From assembly GCF_000953855.2 (NCBI RefSeq), contig NZ_DF970179.1, positions 1-60,939 of the forward strand: a DNA stretch of 60,939 bases, given 5' to 3'. The notes below the pieces were generated by a model. It worked only from the letters and a program-made list of their open reading frames with translations. It was not told the origin of the DNA and did no database searches. Shown piece after piece: positions 45,509-56,186 of this stretch. The stretch is from Mizugakiibacter sediminis (lineage in GTDB: Bacteria; Pseudomonadota; Gammaproteobacteria; Xanthomonadales; Rhodanobacteraceae). The position numbers and the translations under genes were made by a program. The first letter of the stretch is position 1. Each line of letters begins with the position of its first letter.

Positions 45509-46101
45509 GCGGCGCCCTCCAGCGGGCGCAGCCAGAAGCGCAGGCGATGCGGCACCGGCGCCTCGGCGCCGACTTCCTTCCACTCGAGCTCGCAGAACAT
45601 GTCGTCCTGGCGCACGTAGCCGCGCTTGTTCCAGAAGGCGTCGTTGGGGCGATAGCCCGCCGGGCGGCGCGGATCGGCGGCGGCGCGCTCCACCGCGCAG
45701 AACGCGGTCAGCGCGAAACCGCCCAGCTTGCGCGCCCAGTCCTCGCGCGCATCGAAGAAGGCGTGGCCGATGCCGCGCCCGCGGTAGGCCGGCAACAGCA
45801 CCGACTCGCCGAAATAGAACACGTCGCCGAGCGGGATGCCGCGCGCGCGGAACGGCCGCTGGAACGCCTCGGTCTCGTCGGCCAGCGGGATGCCGGTGGA
45901 GGCGCCGACCACGCGCGCGCCGTCGAAGGCGAGCACGAACAGGCTGCGCGGCGAGCGCGCGTAGGTGGCGAGGTAGGTCGCCTCGTAGGCGGCGTCGCCG
46001 TCGTACAGGTAGGGCCAGTCGCGGAACACCGCGATGCGCAGCGCGGCGACGGCGTCCAGATGCGGCGCCACCGCGGCGCCGGCGAAGGTGCGGATCTCCA
46101 T
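45505..46101 (-). CDS. GNAT-family N-acetyltransferase paired with the nitrilase
   Basis: 198 residues from MEIRTFAGAAVAPHL. The acetyl-CoA site is YFGESVLLPAYRGRGIGHAF (about residues 95-115), and the upstream helix is AALRIAVFRDWPYLYDGD. In fused relatives (YhcX type) this domain precedes a nitrilase domain. Here the genes are separate but overlap by ATGA, in the same order. The acetyl acceptor is unknown. Confidence 0.88.
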   Translation of the reverse strand: MEIRTFAGAAVAPHLDAVAALRIAVFRDWPYLYDGDAAYEATYLATYARSPRSLFVLAFDGARVVGASTGIPLADETEAFQRPFRARGIPLGDVFYFGESVLLPAYRGRGIGHAFFDAREDWARKLGGFALTAFCAVERAAADPRRPAGYRPNDAFWNKRGYVRQDDMFCELEWKEVGAEAPVPHRLRFWLRPLEGAA

Positions 46102-46158
46102 CGCCCCACGATAGCCCAGCGGCGCCGCGATTTGCACGCGGCGGCGCCGGCCGCTGCC

Positions 46159-48665
<2,507 letters not shown>

Positions 48666-48669
<4 letters not shown>

Positions 48670-49088
48670 GCATCGCGCTCCTCGCCCAGCGCGCGCAGGA
48701 TCGGGCAATGCTCGAGCGCGCCGTGGCCGGGACAGGCATCGATCAAGAGCTTCAGGCCGCGGCGTACGCGTTGCAGCTCGCGGATGCGGCGCTCGACCTC
48801 GCCGAGGCGCGCCTCGGCGCGCTGCTTGACGCCGCGCACGCCGCGTTCGCGGTCGGCGGACAGCGCCAGCAGCTCGCGGATTTCGTCGAGGCTGAAGCCG
48901 AGTTCCTTGGCGCGACGGATGAAGCGCAGGCGCTCTACCGTGTCCGCGTCGTAGTCGCGGTAGCCGGAGGCGCGCCGGCGCGGCGCCGGCAACAGGCCCT
49001 CGCGCTCGTAGTAGCGGATGGTGTCGATGCCGACGCCGGCGCGTTTGGCGACGGCACCGATGGTGAGGTGGGACGGATGCGTGTTCAT
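48666..49088 (-). CDS. MerR-family metal-responsive regulator (CueR/PbrR-like)
   Basis: 140 residues. Mer[24 protein letters not shown], then [20 protein letters not shown]. The effector end carries C-x7-C ([14 protein letters not shown]), the two-cysteine loop of metal-sensing MerR proteins. The dimerisation helix is in between. It is encoded first, 4 bp into the ATPase gene, behind the MerR-type promoter at 49095-49126. Copper is the likely signal, given its neighbours. Confidence 0.9.
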
Positions 49089-49094
49089 GCGACC

Positions 49095-49126
49095 AGCCTA
49101 AACCCTGGACCATGATCCAGAGTCAA
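49095..49126 (-). promoter_or_regulatory. MerR-type promoter/operator upstream of merR-copA
   Basis: On the minus strand TTGACT (49126-49121) and a weak TTAGGC/TAGGCT -10 (about 49101-49095) are separated by 19-20 bp. Between them CTGGA-TCATGG-TCCAG (49120-49105) forms a perfect 5-bp-arm dyad. The stretched spacer is characteristic of MerR-controlled promoters, which are untwisted on metal binding. Confidence 0.75.
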
Positions 49127-49146
49127 GACCCGCCGCCGTCCCCGTC

Positions 49147-49758
49147 TCAGGGCGCGCCGTCCGCCGGTGCCGGCCCGGCGCTCGCGGCCGGCGCGGGCGC
49201 TGCGTCCCCGTCGTGGTCATCGTGCCGTTCGTGTTCGTCGTCTTCGCCGCCTTCGCCCGCGCTGCCGGTGAGCTGGCGATACTGCTCGGGCGTCAAGGTC
49301 GGCAGCTTGCGCAGGAAGGCGACGATCGCCCAGATCTTGGCGTCGTCGTGGGTCTGGCCCCAGGCCGGCATCGCGGTCAGCTTGATGCCGTGCTTGATCG
49401 CCCAGAACGCTTCGCGCGGATCGCCCATGCTGCCCTCGGCGAGCTTGGGCGGCTTGGGGTACAGGCCGGCGCGGATCTCGGTCTCGTCCATGCCGGGCGC
49501 GAGGTGACAGCCGGTGCACATGGCGTCGTAGTGCTCGGCGCCCTCGGCGAGCAGCTTCGGGTCGTCCAGGTCGGACGGCACCTGCACGTCCTCGGCGCGG
49601 CGCTCGATCGAGCGCTCGCGAAGCGCGTCGAGCACGCGCGCGGTGAGCCGCCAGTGCGGCGCATCCGCGCCGATGTCGTAGGCCCCCGACCACACGTAGG
49701 CGCCGCCGGCGATCACCAGCGCCAGCAGCGCGATCAGCACTTTCAGCAGCAGCTTCAT
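49147..49758 (-). CDS. membrane-anchored c-type cytochrome of the copper operon
   Basis: 203 residues from MKLLLKVLIALLALVIAGGA, an uncleaved N-terminal anchor or signal, with a GGAGG site. A single heme c site AMCTGCHLAPGM is at about residue 88, with the probable axial Met in TAMPAWGQTHDD. The C-terminus is a disordered His/Asp/Pro tail (DDEHERHDDHDG). It follows copB by 68 bp, as in several copper-resistance operons where a cytochrome sits behind copAB. Its role in copper oxidation is inferred. Confidence 0.85.
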   Translation of the reverse strand: MKLLLKVLIALLALVIAGGAYVWSGAYDIGADAPHWRLTARVLDALRERSIERRAEDVQVPSDLDDPKLLAEGAEHYDAMCTGCHLAPGMDETEIRAGLYPKPPKLAEGSMGDPREAFWAIKHGIKLTAMPAWGQTHDDAKIWAIVAFLRKLPTLTPEQYRQLTGSAGEGGEDDEHERHDDHDGDAAPAPAASAGPAPADGAP

Positions 49759-49826
49759 GACGCGCCTCCGTCGTTGCGTCCGCACGGGATCCGTCTCGGG
49801 CGCAACACCCTACTCCACGGCCGCGC

Positions 49827-50765
49827 TCAGAACCAGACGCGCACGCCCGCCACCCAGCGACGATCCATCGCCGGTTCGCCGCGATCGCGCGCGAGGCCGG
49901 CGCTGGCGCCGAACCGGCGCACCCACTCGACGCCGAGATACGGCGCGAACTCGCGGCGGATCTCGTAGCGCAGGCGCAGGCCGGCCTCGGCGTCCGACAG
50001 GCCGGCGCCGATGCCGCGCCGCGGATCCGCCTTGCCGTAGGCGTTCGCTTCCAGGCGCGGCTGCAGGATCAGGCGCTGGGTGATCAGCAGTTCGTAGTCC
50101 GCCTCGAAACGCAGCGCGGTGCGGCCCTGCTCGCCGACGTAGGCCGTCGCCTGCAGCTCGAACCAGTACGGCGCGAGGCCGGCGACGCCGAACGCGACCC
50201 AATTGCGGCCGGGGCCTGCGCCGAAGTCGCGGCGCAGGCCGAGCTGCCGGTTCCACCAGGTCGCGAAGGCGTGATCCCACAGCAGTTCGGCGCGCGCGTC
50301 CTCGGTGCGGCCGCCGGCGCGCTCGCCTTCGGTCTTGAACCACAGCTTGTCGAAGTCGCCGCCGATCCAGCCTTGCGCGTCCCACGCGGTGCCGGAGGCG
50401 TCGCCGTCGAAGTGCTCGAGGCGGTCGAGGCGCAACATCGCCAGCACGGCGTCGTCGTGCATCTCCATCGCCTTGCTCATCTCGGCATGCGGGACGTCCG
50501 GCAGTGGCTGGGTGGGTGGCGGCGGCGCGACGTGGTGCGGCGCGTCGGCGCCGGCCTGCCGCGTCCAGGCCGAAGCGGGCTGCTGTGCGTGCCGTTCGTG
50601 CTGCTCTTGTTGCTGGTGCTGCGCGTGTTGCGCGTGCCGCCGATGCGCCGCGTGCGGATCGGCTTCCTGCGCGCGCGCCGGACCGGCGAACGGCACGGCG
50701 AGCGCGGCGACGGCGAGGCCGGCCCGCCACGCGACGCGGATGCGCTGCAAGCGATGCGCGCTCAT
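49827..50765 (-). CDS. copB: copper resistance outer-membrane protein CopB
   Basis: 312 residues with a signal peptide ending near ARA-QEADP, then a His/Gln-rich stretch (HAAHRRHAQHAQHQQ, about 38-52) that should bind copper. The rest is the CopB beta-barrel: ELLWDHAFATWWNRQLGLRR, GFEADYELLITQRL-type strands and a C-terminal aromatic WVAGVRVWF, required for outer-membrane insertion. CopB sequesters copper. Its start overlaps the copA multicopper oxidase stop by 4 bp. Confidence 0.92.
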   Translation of the reverse strand: MSAHRLQRIRVAWRAGLAVAALAVPFAGPARAQEADPHAAHRRHAQHAQHQQQEQHERHAQQPASAWTRQAGADAPHHVAPPPPTQPLPDVPHAEMSKAMEMHDDAVLAMLRLDRLEHFDGDASGTAWDAQGWIGGDFDKLWFKTEGERAGGRTEDARAELLWDHAFATWWNRQLGLRRDFGAGPGRNWVAFGVAGLAPYWFELQATAYVGEQGRTALRFEADYELLITQRLILQPRLEANAYGKADPRRGIGAGLSDAEAGLRLRYEIRREFAPYLGVEWVRRFGASAGLARDRGEPAMDRRWVAGVRVWF

Positions 50766-52504
50766 GCCACCACCACCTCGCGGAACATGCCCGCCTCCAT
50801 GTGGTAGAGCAGGTGGCAGTGGAAGGCCCAGCGGCCCAGCGCGTCGGCGCTGACGCGGCAGGCGACCTGCTGCGCCGGCTGCACGGTGTAGGTGTGTTTG
50901 CGCACCTGGAAGCCGCCGTCCGCCGATTCCAGCTCGCTCCACATGCCGTGCAGGTGCAGCGGGTGGGTCATCATGGTGTCGTTGATCAGCACGAGACGCA
51001 GGCGTTCGCCGTAGTCGAAGCGCAGCGGCGGGGCCTCGGAAGCCTTGCGGCCGTCGAACGACCACACGTAGCGCTCCATGTGGCCGGTCAGGCGCAGGGT
51101 GATCTCGCGCGTCGGATCGCGCGCGTCGATCGGCCCGCCCAGCGTGTGCAGGTCGGCGTAGGTCAGCACGCGGCGGCCGTTGTCGCGCAGGCCGACGCCG
51201 GGGTCGTCGAGGTTGCGGCGCGGCGACGCGACGCGCATGTCGACGGCCGGGCCCGTCGTCAACGTACCCGGCGCGGCGTCGTGGGCCATGCCGGCCATCG
51301 CGCCGCAGCCGCCCTCCATGCCTTTCATGCCGGGCGTGCCCGGCATCGCGTGCTGCATGCCGCCCATGTCGCCCATCATGTCGAGCATGGCGAGCCGCGG
51401 GCGCGGATCGAGCGGCGGCACCGGCGCCGCCATGCCCTCGCGCGGCGCCAGCGTGCCGCGCGCGTAGCCGGAACGGTCCATCGCCTGCGCGAACACGGTG
51501 TAGGCGCGGTCGTCGTCGGGTTGCACGATCACGTCCAGCGTCTCGGCGATGCCGAGGCGGAACTCGTCGACGCTGACCGGCTCGACATCCTGGCCGTCGC
51601 TCGCCACCACGGTCATCTTCAGGCCGGGGATGCGCACGTCGAAGAACGTCATCGACGAACCGTTGATGAAGCGCAGGCGCACCTTTTCGCCGCGGCGGAA
51701 CGGCGCGGTCCAGTTGCCGGCCGGCGCGCAGCCGTTCATCAGGTAGGTGTAGGCGTGGCCGGAGACGTCGGCGAGATCGCTCGGGTCCATGCGCATCCGG
51801 TTCCACATGCGCCGCTCGTGCAGCGCCGCGCGCAGGCCCTCGGCGCGCGCATCGCGCAGGAAATCGCCGGCGGTGGGCTTGCCGAAGTTGTAGTAGTCGC
51901 TCTGCTTCTTCAGCGTGGCGTAGATGCGTTCGGGATCGGTGTCGGTCCAGTCGGACAGCAGCACCACGTAGTCGCGCTCGGCCGGAAAACGCTCGCCGCC
52001 GCGCGGCGCCACGACGATCGGACCGTACAGTCCGGTCTGCTCCTGGAAGCGCGAATGGCTGTGGTACCAGTAGGTGCCGGCCTGGTTCACCGTGAAGCGG
52101 TAGGTGAAGGTTTCGCCGGGCGCGATACCCATGAAGCTGATGCCGGGCACGCCATCCATGTCGGCGGGCAGGATGATGCCGTGCCAGTGGATGGAGCTGG
52201 TGGTCGGCAATGTGTTGCGCACGCGCAGGGTGACGGTGTCGCCCTCGCGCCAGCGCAGCAGCGGCGCCGGCAGCTGGCCGTTGATCACGGTGGCGGTGCG
52301 GGCGCGGCCGGTGAAATCGACCGGCAGCGCACCGACCTCGAGATCGAACTCGGTGCCGGCGAGTTCGCGGCGCGGCGCCGCGGCCCAGGCCGGCAGGCGC
52401 CAGCCGGCCAGGCCGGCGGCGACGCCGCCGAGCGCCAGGCCCTGCACGAAACGGCGGCGCGCGCGATCGACGCGGGGATGGGAAATGCGGGAACGGAAGC
52501 TCAT
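50762..52504 (-). CDS. copA: copper resistance multicopper oxidase CopA (PcoA type)
   Basis: 580 residues from MSFRSRISHPRVD. The N-terminus carries a TAT signal (RARRRFVQGLALGG). Three cupredoxin domains provide the copper ligands HWHG and YHSHS (near 100-145) and HPLHLHGMW with HCHLLYHMEAGM (near the C-terminus). An Met-rich MGDMGGMQHAMPGT segment lies between (about 390). It oxidises Cu+ in the periplasm and sequesters copper. This is a different protein from the P-type ATPase at 46159-48669, although both are called CopA. Second gene of copLAB. Confidence 0.94.
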   Translation of the reverse strand: MSFRSRISHPRVDRARRRFVQGLALGGVAAGLAGWRLPAWAAAPRRELAGTEFDLEVGALPVDFTGRARTATVINGQLPAPLLRWREGDTVTLRVRNTLPTTSSIHWHGIILPADMDGVPGISFMGIAPGETFTYRFTVNQAGTYWYHSHSRFQEQTGLYGPIVVAPRGGERFPAERDYVVLLSDWTDTDPERIYATLKKQSDYYNFGKPTAGDFLRDARAEGLRAALHERRMWNRMRMDPSDLADVSGHAYTYLMNGCAPAGNWTAPFRRGEKVRLRFINGSSMTFFDVRIPGLKMTVVASDGQDVEPVSVDEFRLGIAETLDVIVQPDDDRAYTVFAQAMDRSGYARGTLAPREGMAAPVPPLDPRPRLAMLDMMGDMGGMQHAMPGTPGMKGMEGGCGAMAGMAHDAAPGTLTTGPAVDMRVASPRRNLDDPGVGLRDNGRRVLTYADLHTLGGPIDARDPTREITLRLTGHMERYVWSFDGRKASEAPPLRFDYGERLRLVLINDTMMTHPLHLHGMWSELESADGGFQVRKHTYTVQPAQQVACRVSADALGRWAFHCHLLYHMEAGMFREVVVA

Positions 52505-52616
52505 GACGCGACTCGAATCCTGAACGCTGGCGGCGGGCCGCCGCAGGGGAAGCGCCGGAAGTCCGCCGTCGGGGCGGATGCGGGCGGATCGGGCATGACC
52601 GCGTGCGCGGCCGCGC

Positions 52617-53003
52617 TCAGGCGAGCGGCGGTCGCAGCGGCGGCGCGGCGTGGGCCTGGGCGAGGACGAACGGAACCGGCGAGAACGACGCATCCGCCGG
52701 CGATGGCGCCGCGATCGCCGACGCGGCCGTCACCGCGATGGCGGCGCAAGGCGCGGCGCAACTGCAGCCGGCCAGGGACAGGCAGCCGCCGCCGCGATCG
52801 CAGCAGCCGTGGGCGTGTCGTGCGCCGTGCAAATGATGGCCGTCGCAACCGCCGCCCGCGCCGGTCGGCGCATCGCTCTGCGCCGGCTGTGCCGGCAGCA
52901 CGGTGTGCACCGCGGCGGCGGCCCACACCGGCGCGAACGCCTGCAGCAGCAGGGCGAACAGCGCCAGCAGGAACAGCCGACGGCGGCGGCCAAGGACGGT
53001 CAT
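52617..53003 (-). CDS. copL: CopL-type metal-binding regulatory leader protein
   Basis: 128 residues from MTVLGRRRRLFLLALFALLL, a signal or membrane segment. The middle is Cys/His-rich (GGGCDGHHLHGARHAHGCC and LSLAGCSCAAPC), and the C-terminus is Ala/Pro-rich. In Xanthomonas and Stenotrophomonas CopL precedes copA and copB and is needed for their copper induction. The order copL-copA-copB here is the same. A perfect 18-bp palindrome lies 38 bp upstream. Confidence 0.82.
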   Translation of the reverse strand: MTVLGRRRRLFLLALFALLLQAFAPVWAAAAVHTVLPAQPAQSDAPTGAGGGCDGHHLHGARHAHGCCDRGGGCLSLAGCSCAAPCAAIAVTAASAIAAPSPADASFSPVPFVLAQAHAAPPLRPPLA

Positions 53004-53040
53004 GCGCGCCAGCTTAGCGGCCGCCCGCGTGCCGCTCAAC

Positions 53041-53058
53041 GCTGGAGCCGGCTCCAGC
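53041..53058. promoter_or_regulatory. perfect 18-bp palindrome upstream of copL
   Basis: GCTGGAGCC-GGCTCCAGC is fully self-complementary. It is 38 bp from the copL start and about 80 bp from the divergent rlmJ start, so it is a candidate copper-responsive operator or an attenuator hairpin at the front of the copLAB leader. Confidence 0.55.
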
Positions 53059-53106
53059 CCGCAAGCTTTCGCTCGTGCAGGAAGGCATCGGCGCGTGCGG
53101 CGGCAT

Positions 53107-53112
53107 TACAAT
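53107..53112 (+). promoter_or_regulatory. rlmJ -10 box
   Basis: TACAAT on the plus strand, 26 nt before the rlmJ ATG, predicts a short leader of about 20 nt. No clear -35. Confidence 0.45.
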
Positions 53113-53138
53113 CGCGCCTTCGCCGTCCCTCGCCGCAC

Positions 53139-53987
53139 ATGAACTACCGCCACGCCTTCCATGCCGGCAACTTCGCCGACGTGCTCAAGCATGCCGTGCT
53201 GCTCGGCCTGATCGAGGCGCTGCGGGCGAAGCCGACGCCGTTCTGCTGCCTCGACACCCACGCCGGCAGCGGCCGCTACCTGCTGGGCGGCGAGCAGGCG
53301 CGCAAGACCGGCGAGGCCGCGGCCGGCGTGCTGCGGCTCGCTGCCGCGCGCGATCTGCCGCCGCTGCTGCAGCGCTATCTCGATCACGTGCGCGCGCTGA
53401 ACGCGGACGACGCGCTGGATGTCTATCCGGGTTCGCCGCTGCTGGCGGCGCGCGCGCTGCGCGCGCAGGACCGCGCGGTGCTGTGCGAGTTGCATCCGGA
53501 GGAAACGGCCGCCCTGCGCGCGCTGTTCCGCGACGACAAGCGCGTGCACGTGCACCAGCGCGACGGTTACGCCGCGCTGAAGGCGCTGCTGCCGCCGGCG
53601 GAGAAGCGCGGACTGGTGCTGATCGATCCGCCGTTCGAGGCGCAGGAGGACGAATTCCGCGCGATCGAAGCCGCGCTGGCCGACGCCTGGAAGCGCTGGC
53701 CGAACGGCGTCTACGCGGTGTGGTATCCGATCAAGCTGCACCGCCACGTGCTGCCTTTCCACCGCTGGCTGGCGGCGAGCGGCATGAAGAACGTATGGGT
53801 CGCCGAACTGCTGGTGCATGCGGACAACACGCCGCTGCGCCTGAACGGCTGCGGCATGGCGATCGTCAACACGCCCTGGCGGTTCGAGCGCGAACTCGCG
53901 GCGATCCTGCCCGTGCTGGCGCGCCTGCTCGGCCGGGACGGACCGGGCCGACAACGCCTGACGCGCCTCGCCGGCGAACGACCGTAG
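53139..53987 (+). CDS. rlmJ: 23S rRNA (adenine-2030-N6)-methyltransferase
   Basis: 282 residues. RlmJ methylates A2030 of 23S rRNA. Family blocks: MNYRHAFHAGNFADVLKHAV at the N-terminus, FCCLDTHAGSGRYLL (SAM motif I, about residues 35-49), YPGSPLLAARALRAQDRAVL, the catalytic motif IV VLIDPPFEAQEDEF (about 165), and VYAVWYPIK. Length normal. It is divergent from copLAB and followed by a GGCGGAAGCC palindrome. Confidence 0.95.
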   Translation: MNYRHAFHAGNFADVLKHAVLLGLIEALRAKPTPFCCLDTHAGSGRYLLGGEQARKTGEAAAGVLRLAAARDLPPLLQRYLDHVRALNADDALDVYPGSPLLAARALRAQDRAVLCELHPEETAALRALFRDDKRVHVHQRDGYAALKALLPPAEKRGLVLIDPPFEAQEDEFRAIEAALADAWKRWPNGVYAVWYPIKLHRHVLPFHRWLAASGMKNVWVAELLVHADNTPLRLNGCGMAIVNTPWRFERELAAILPVLARLLGRDGPGRQRLTRLAGERP

Positions 53988-54011
53988 GGCGGAAGCCGCC
54001 AGGCTTCCGCC
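53988..54011. repeat. palindromic repeat after rlmJ
   Basis: GGCGGAAGCC (53988-53997) and GGCTTCCGCC (54002-54011) are perfect 10-bp arms with a 4-nt loop, preceded by GTAG. This is one of the GTAGGGCGGAAGCC-type intergenic palindromes. It lies between convergent rlmJ and GNAT genes and may act as a transcript end. Confidence 0.65.
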
Positions 54012-54078
54012 ATTCGTCCAACGTCGCGGCATTCCGGCGGCAGCGCCGGCCGTCCGCGCGGCGCCGAGCGCCGCTCCC

Positions 54079-54528
54079 TCAAGGCCGACGCGACAGCGCG
54101 TCCGGATCGTAGCGCTCCATGAAACGCTCGGGATGCGCCAGCGGCGCGAAGCCGAACTGCGCGTACAACCCGTGCGCATCGCGCGTGGCCAGGATGAAGC
54201 GGCGGATGACGGCGAGATCGGGGTGCGACAGGATGGCGCCCATCAGCGTCTTCGAGATGCCCTGTGCGCGCGCCGCCGGCACCACGAACACGTCGGCGAG
54301 GTAGGCGAAGCCGGCGCGGTCGGTGACGCAGCGGGCGAAGGCGAGCTGCGCGCCGTCGCGATAGGCGCCGAAACACAGCGAGTGCCGGATCGCCCGTTCG
54401 ACGTGTTCCCGGCGGATGCCGGGCACCCAGTAGGATTCTTCGCTGAGGAAGCGGAAGATAAGCTCGCGGTCCAGCCGCGCCGGATCGTCCGACACCAGGA
54501 GACCGTCCACCATGCGTTCGTACGCCAT
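54079..54528 (-). CDS. GNAT-family N-acetyltransferase
   Basis: 149 residues from MAYERMVDGLLVSDDPARLD, with GGAG 8 nt upstream. Acetyl-CoA motif: LADVFVVPAARAQGISKTLM (about residues 76-95), then RRFILATRDAHGLYAQFGFA. The Q-x-x-G-x-G/A loop is RAQGIS. It belongs to the small GNAT proteins of unknown acceptor. Its start codon overlaps that of the divergent slp gene by 17 nt (54512-54528). Confidence 0.87.
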   Translation of the reverse strand: MAYERMVDGLLVSDDPARLDRELIFRFLSEESYWVPGIRREHVERAIRHSLCFGAYRDGAQLAFARCVTDRAGFAYLADVFVVPAARAQGISKTLMGAILSHPDLAVIRRFILATRDAHGLYAQFGFAPLAHPERFMERYDPDALSRRP

Positions 54529-55036
54529 GTTCCGTGCTCCGCTGCGCCTGCTGGCGCCGGCCGCCCTGCTGGCCCTGGCCGCCTGCGCCCCCGCGCCGAT
54601 CTACAAGGTTGCGCCCACCACCCTCACCGTGCCGCCGCAGCAGGTCGCGGAAACGCCCGAACGTTACAGCAACGCCGAGGTGCTGTGGGGCGGCCGCATC
54701 ATCAAGGTCGACAACTATCCCGACCACAGCGAGATCGAGGTGCTGGCCTATCCGCTGGACCGCTCGCAGCGCCCCCTGGGCGCGCAGCCGGCGGGCGGCC
54801 GCTTCCTCGTGGTGATGCCGGGCTACGTCGAACGCTACGACTATCCCGAGGGCCATTTCATGACCCTGGTCGGGCGCCTGAATGGCACGCGCGCCGGCAA
54901 GGTCGGCGACCACGACTACGTGTTCCCGCTGGTGCAGGTCGGCCAGTCGCACGTGTGGACGCCGGAAGAGCTGCAGAGCCGCAAGCCGGACGTGCACTTC
55001 GGCATCGGCATCGGCGTGATCAAGGGCTGGCGCTGA
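54512..55036 (+). CDS. Slp-family outer-membrane lipoprotein
   Basis: 174 residues from MRSYAMFRAPLRL, with AGGAGA 9 nt upstream; an inner ATG at 54527 lacks a site. The signal ends in the lipobox LAAC, and the Slp domain follows: PQQVAETPERYSNAEVLWGG, IEVLAYPLDRSQRP, GRFLVVMPGYVERYDYPEG and HDYVFPLVQVGQSHVW. Slp lipoproteins are starvation- or stationary-phase-inducible. Its start overlaps the divergent GNAT start. Confidence 0.88.
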   Translation: MRSYAMFRAPLRLLAPAALLALAACAPAPIYKVAPTTLTVPPQQVAETPERYSNAEVLWGGRIIKVDNYPDHSEIEVLAYPLDRSQRPLGAQPAGGRFLVVMPGYVERYDYPEGHFMTLVGRLNGTRAGKVGDHDYVFPLVQVGQSHVWTPEELQSRKPDVHFGIGIGVIKGWR

Positions 55037-55060
55037 GGCGGGCCTTGGCGAAAGACTTTT

Positions 55061-55121
55061 GGCGCGGATGAACGCGGATAAGAAATTTCTCCATCCGTGT
55101 CGATCCGCGCGAATCCGCGCC
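55061..55121. repeat. imperfect 19-bp inverted repeat with AGAAATTTCT spacers
   Basis: GGCGCGGATGAACGCGGAT (55061-55079) and ATCCGCGCGAATCCGCGCC (55103-55121) pair at 16 of 19 positions. The A/T-rich palindrome AGAAATTTCT follows each arm (55081-55090 and 55124-55133). It lies between the convergent slp and CDF genes and can form a strong hairpin in either transcript; composition is unlike the surroundings. Confidence 0.6.
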
Positions 55122-55146
55122 CAAGAAATTTCTTTTGCGCCGGCGC

Positions 55147-56064
55147 TCAGTCGGCGACGTCGGGCTCGAAGAAGCTCCAGCGCACCTCGGGGAAGCGCGC
55201 CTTGAGGTCGCGCTCGACCGCGTTGATCGCCTCGACGATGCCGCGCGCGGCGTGCTCGGGTGCGATCTCCGCCTTCACCGCCAGCATCACGTCCGGGCCG
55301 AGCTGCAGCGTGATCAGGTTGAACACGCGGCGCACTTCCGCGCGCGCCTCGAGGAAGGCCAGGATCTCGGCCTTGCGCGCCGGCTCGACGCTCTGACCGA
55401 TCAGCAGCGCCTTGATCTCGACCGCGACGAACACCGCGATCACCACCAGCAGCACGCCGATCGCCAGCGTGCCCAGCGCGTCGTACACCGGATCGCCGGT
55501 GGCGACGGCCAGCAGCACCGCCGCCAGCGCGAGGGTCAGGCCGAGCAGCGCGGCCAGGTCCTCGCCGAACACCACGATCAGCTCGCTGGCGCGGCTGTCG
55601 CGGAACCAGCGCCACAGGCTGGCGCCGTCGCGCGTCTTGTCGATCTCCCGGAGCGCGCCCCACATCGAGAAGCCTTCGGCGACCACGCCGAAGGCGAGCA
55701 CGCCCACCGCCAGCCACGGCCACTTCACCGGCTCGGGGGCGGCGAGCTTGTGCAGACCTTCGTAGATCGAAAACATGCCGCCGACGCTGAACAGCATCAG
55801 CGCCACCAGGAACGACCAGAAGTACAGCGACTTGCCCCAGCCCAGCGGATAGTCGGGCGACGGCGGACGCTTCGCCTGGCGCAGGCCCAGCAGCAGCAGG
55901 CCCTGGTTGCCGCAGTCGGCCAACGAATGCACCGCCTCGGCCAGCATCGCGCCGGAGCCGGTCAGCAGCGCCGCGGCCAGCTTGGCCAGGAAGATGGCGA
56001 AATTGGCGCCCAGCGCGAAGAAGATCGCCTTCAGCGAGTTGGCGGGAGCGGACATCGTCGGCAT
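55147..56064 (-). CDS. cation diffusion facilitator, SLC30A9-like
   Basis: 305 residues from ATG 56064 (an ATG 3 codons later is equally possible). Six membrane helices. The TM2 site is [12 protein letters not shown], and TM5 reads [13 protein letters not shown], where Glu-Asp replaces the usual His-x3-Asp. This variant defines the ZnT9-like CDF subgroup, whose metal specificity is not settled. The cytoplasmic C-terminal domain ends in [16 protein letters not shown]. Not adjacent to the Zur locus, and divergent from ccoN. Confidence 0.85.
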   Translation of the reverse strand: MPTMSAPANSLKAIFFALGANFAIFLAKLAAALLTGSGAMLAEAVHSLADCGNQGLLLLGLRQAKRPPSPDYPLGWGKSLYFWSFLVALMLFSVGGMFSIYEGLHKLAAPEPVKWPWLAVGVLAFGVVAEGFSMWGALREIDKTRDGASLWRWFRDSRASELIVVFGEDLAALLGLTLALAAVLLAVATGDPVYDALGTLAIGVLLVVIAVFVAVEIKALLIGQSVEPARKAEILAFLEARAEVRRVFNLITLQLGPDVMLAVKAEIAPEHAARGIVEAINAVERDLKARFPEVRWSFFEPDVAD

Positions 56065-56186
56065 CGCGGTTGCGGAGGGCGCGCAGTCTAGCAGCGCCGC
56101 CGGTTCGGGCGACCGCGGCGGATTGCCCGAGATCAGGCCCGCGCGACCAATTGCCGCACCGCCCGCGGCGCCGTTCCGGCGCATCA

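Noticed and set aside
55080-55133. Two AGAAATTTCT copies as attachment sites of a small insertion
   Set aside because: Only 33 bp lie between them and they belong to the inverted-repeat element; no coding cargo.
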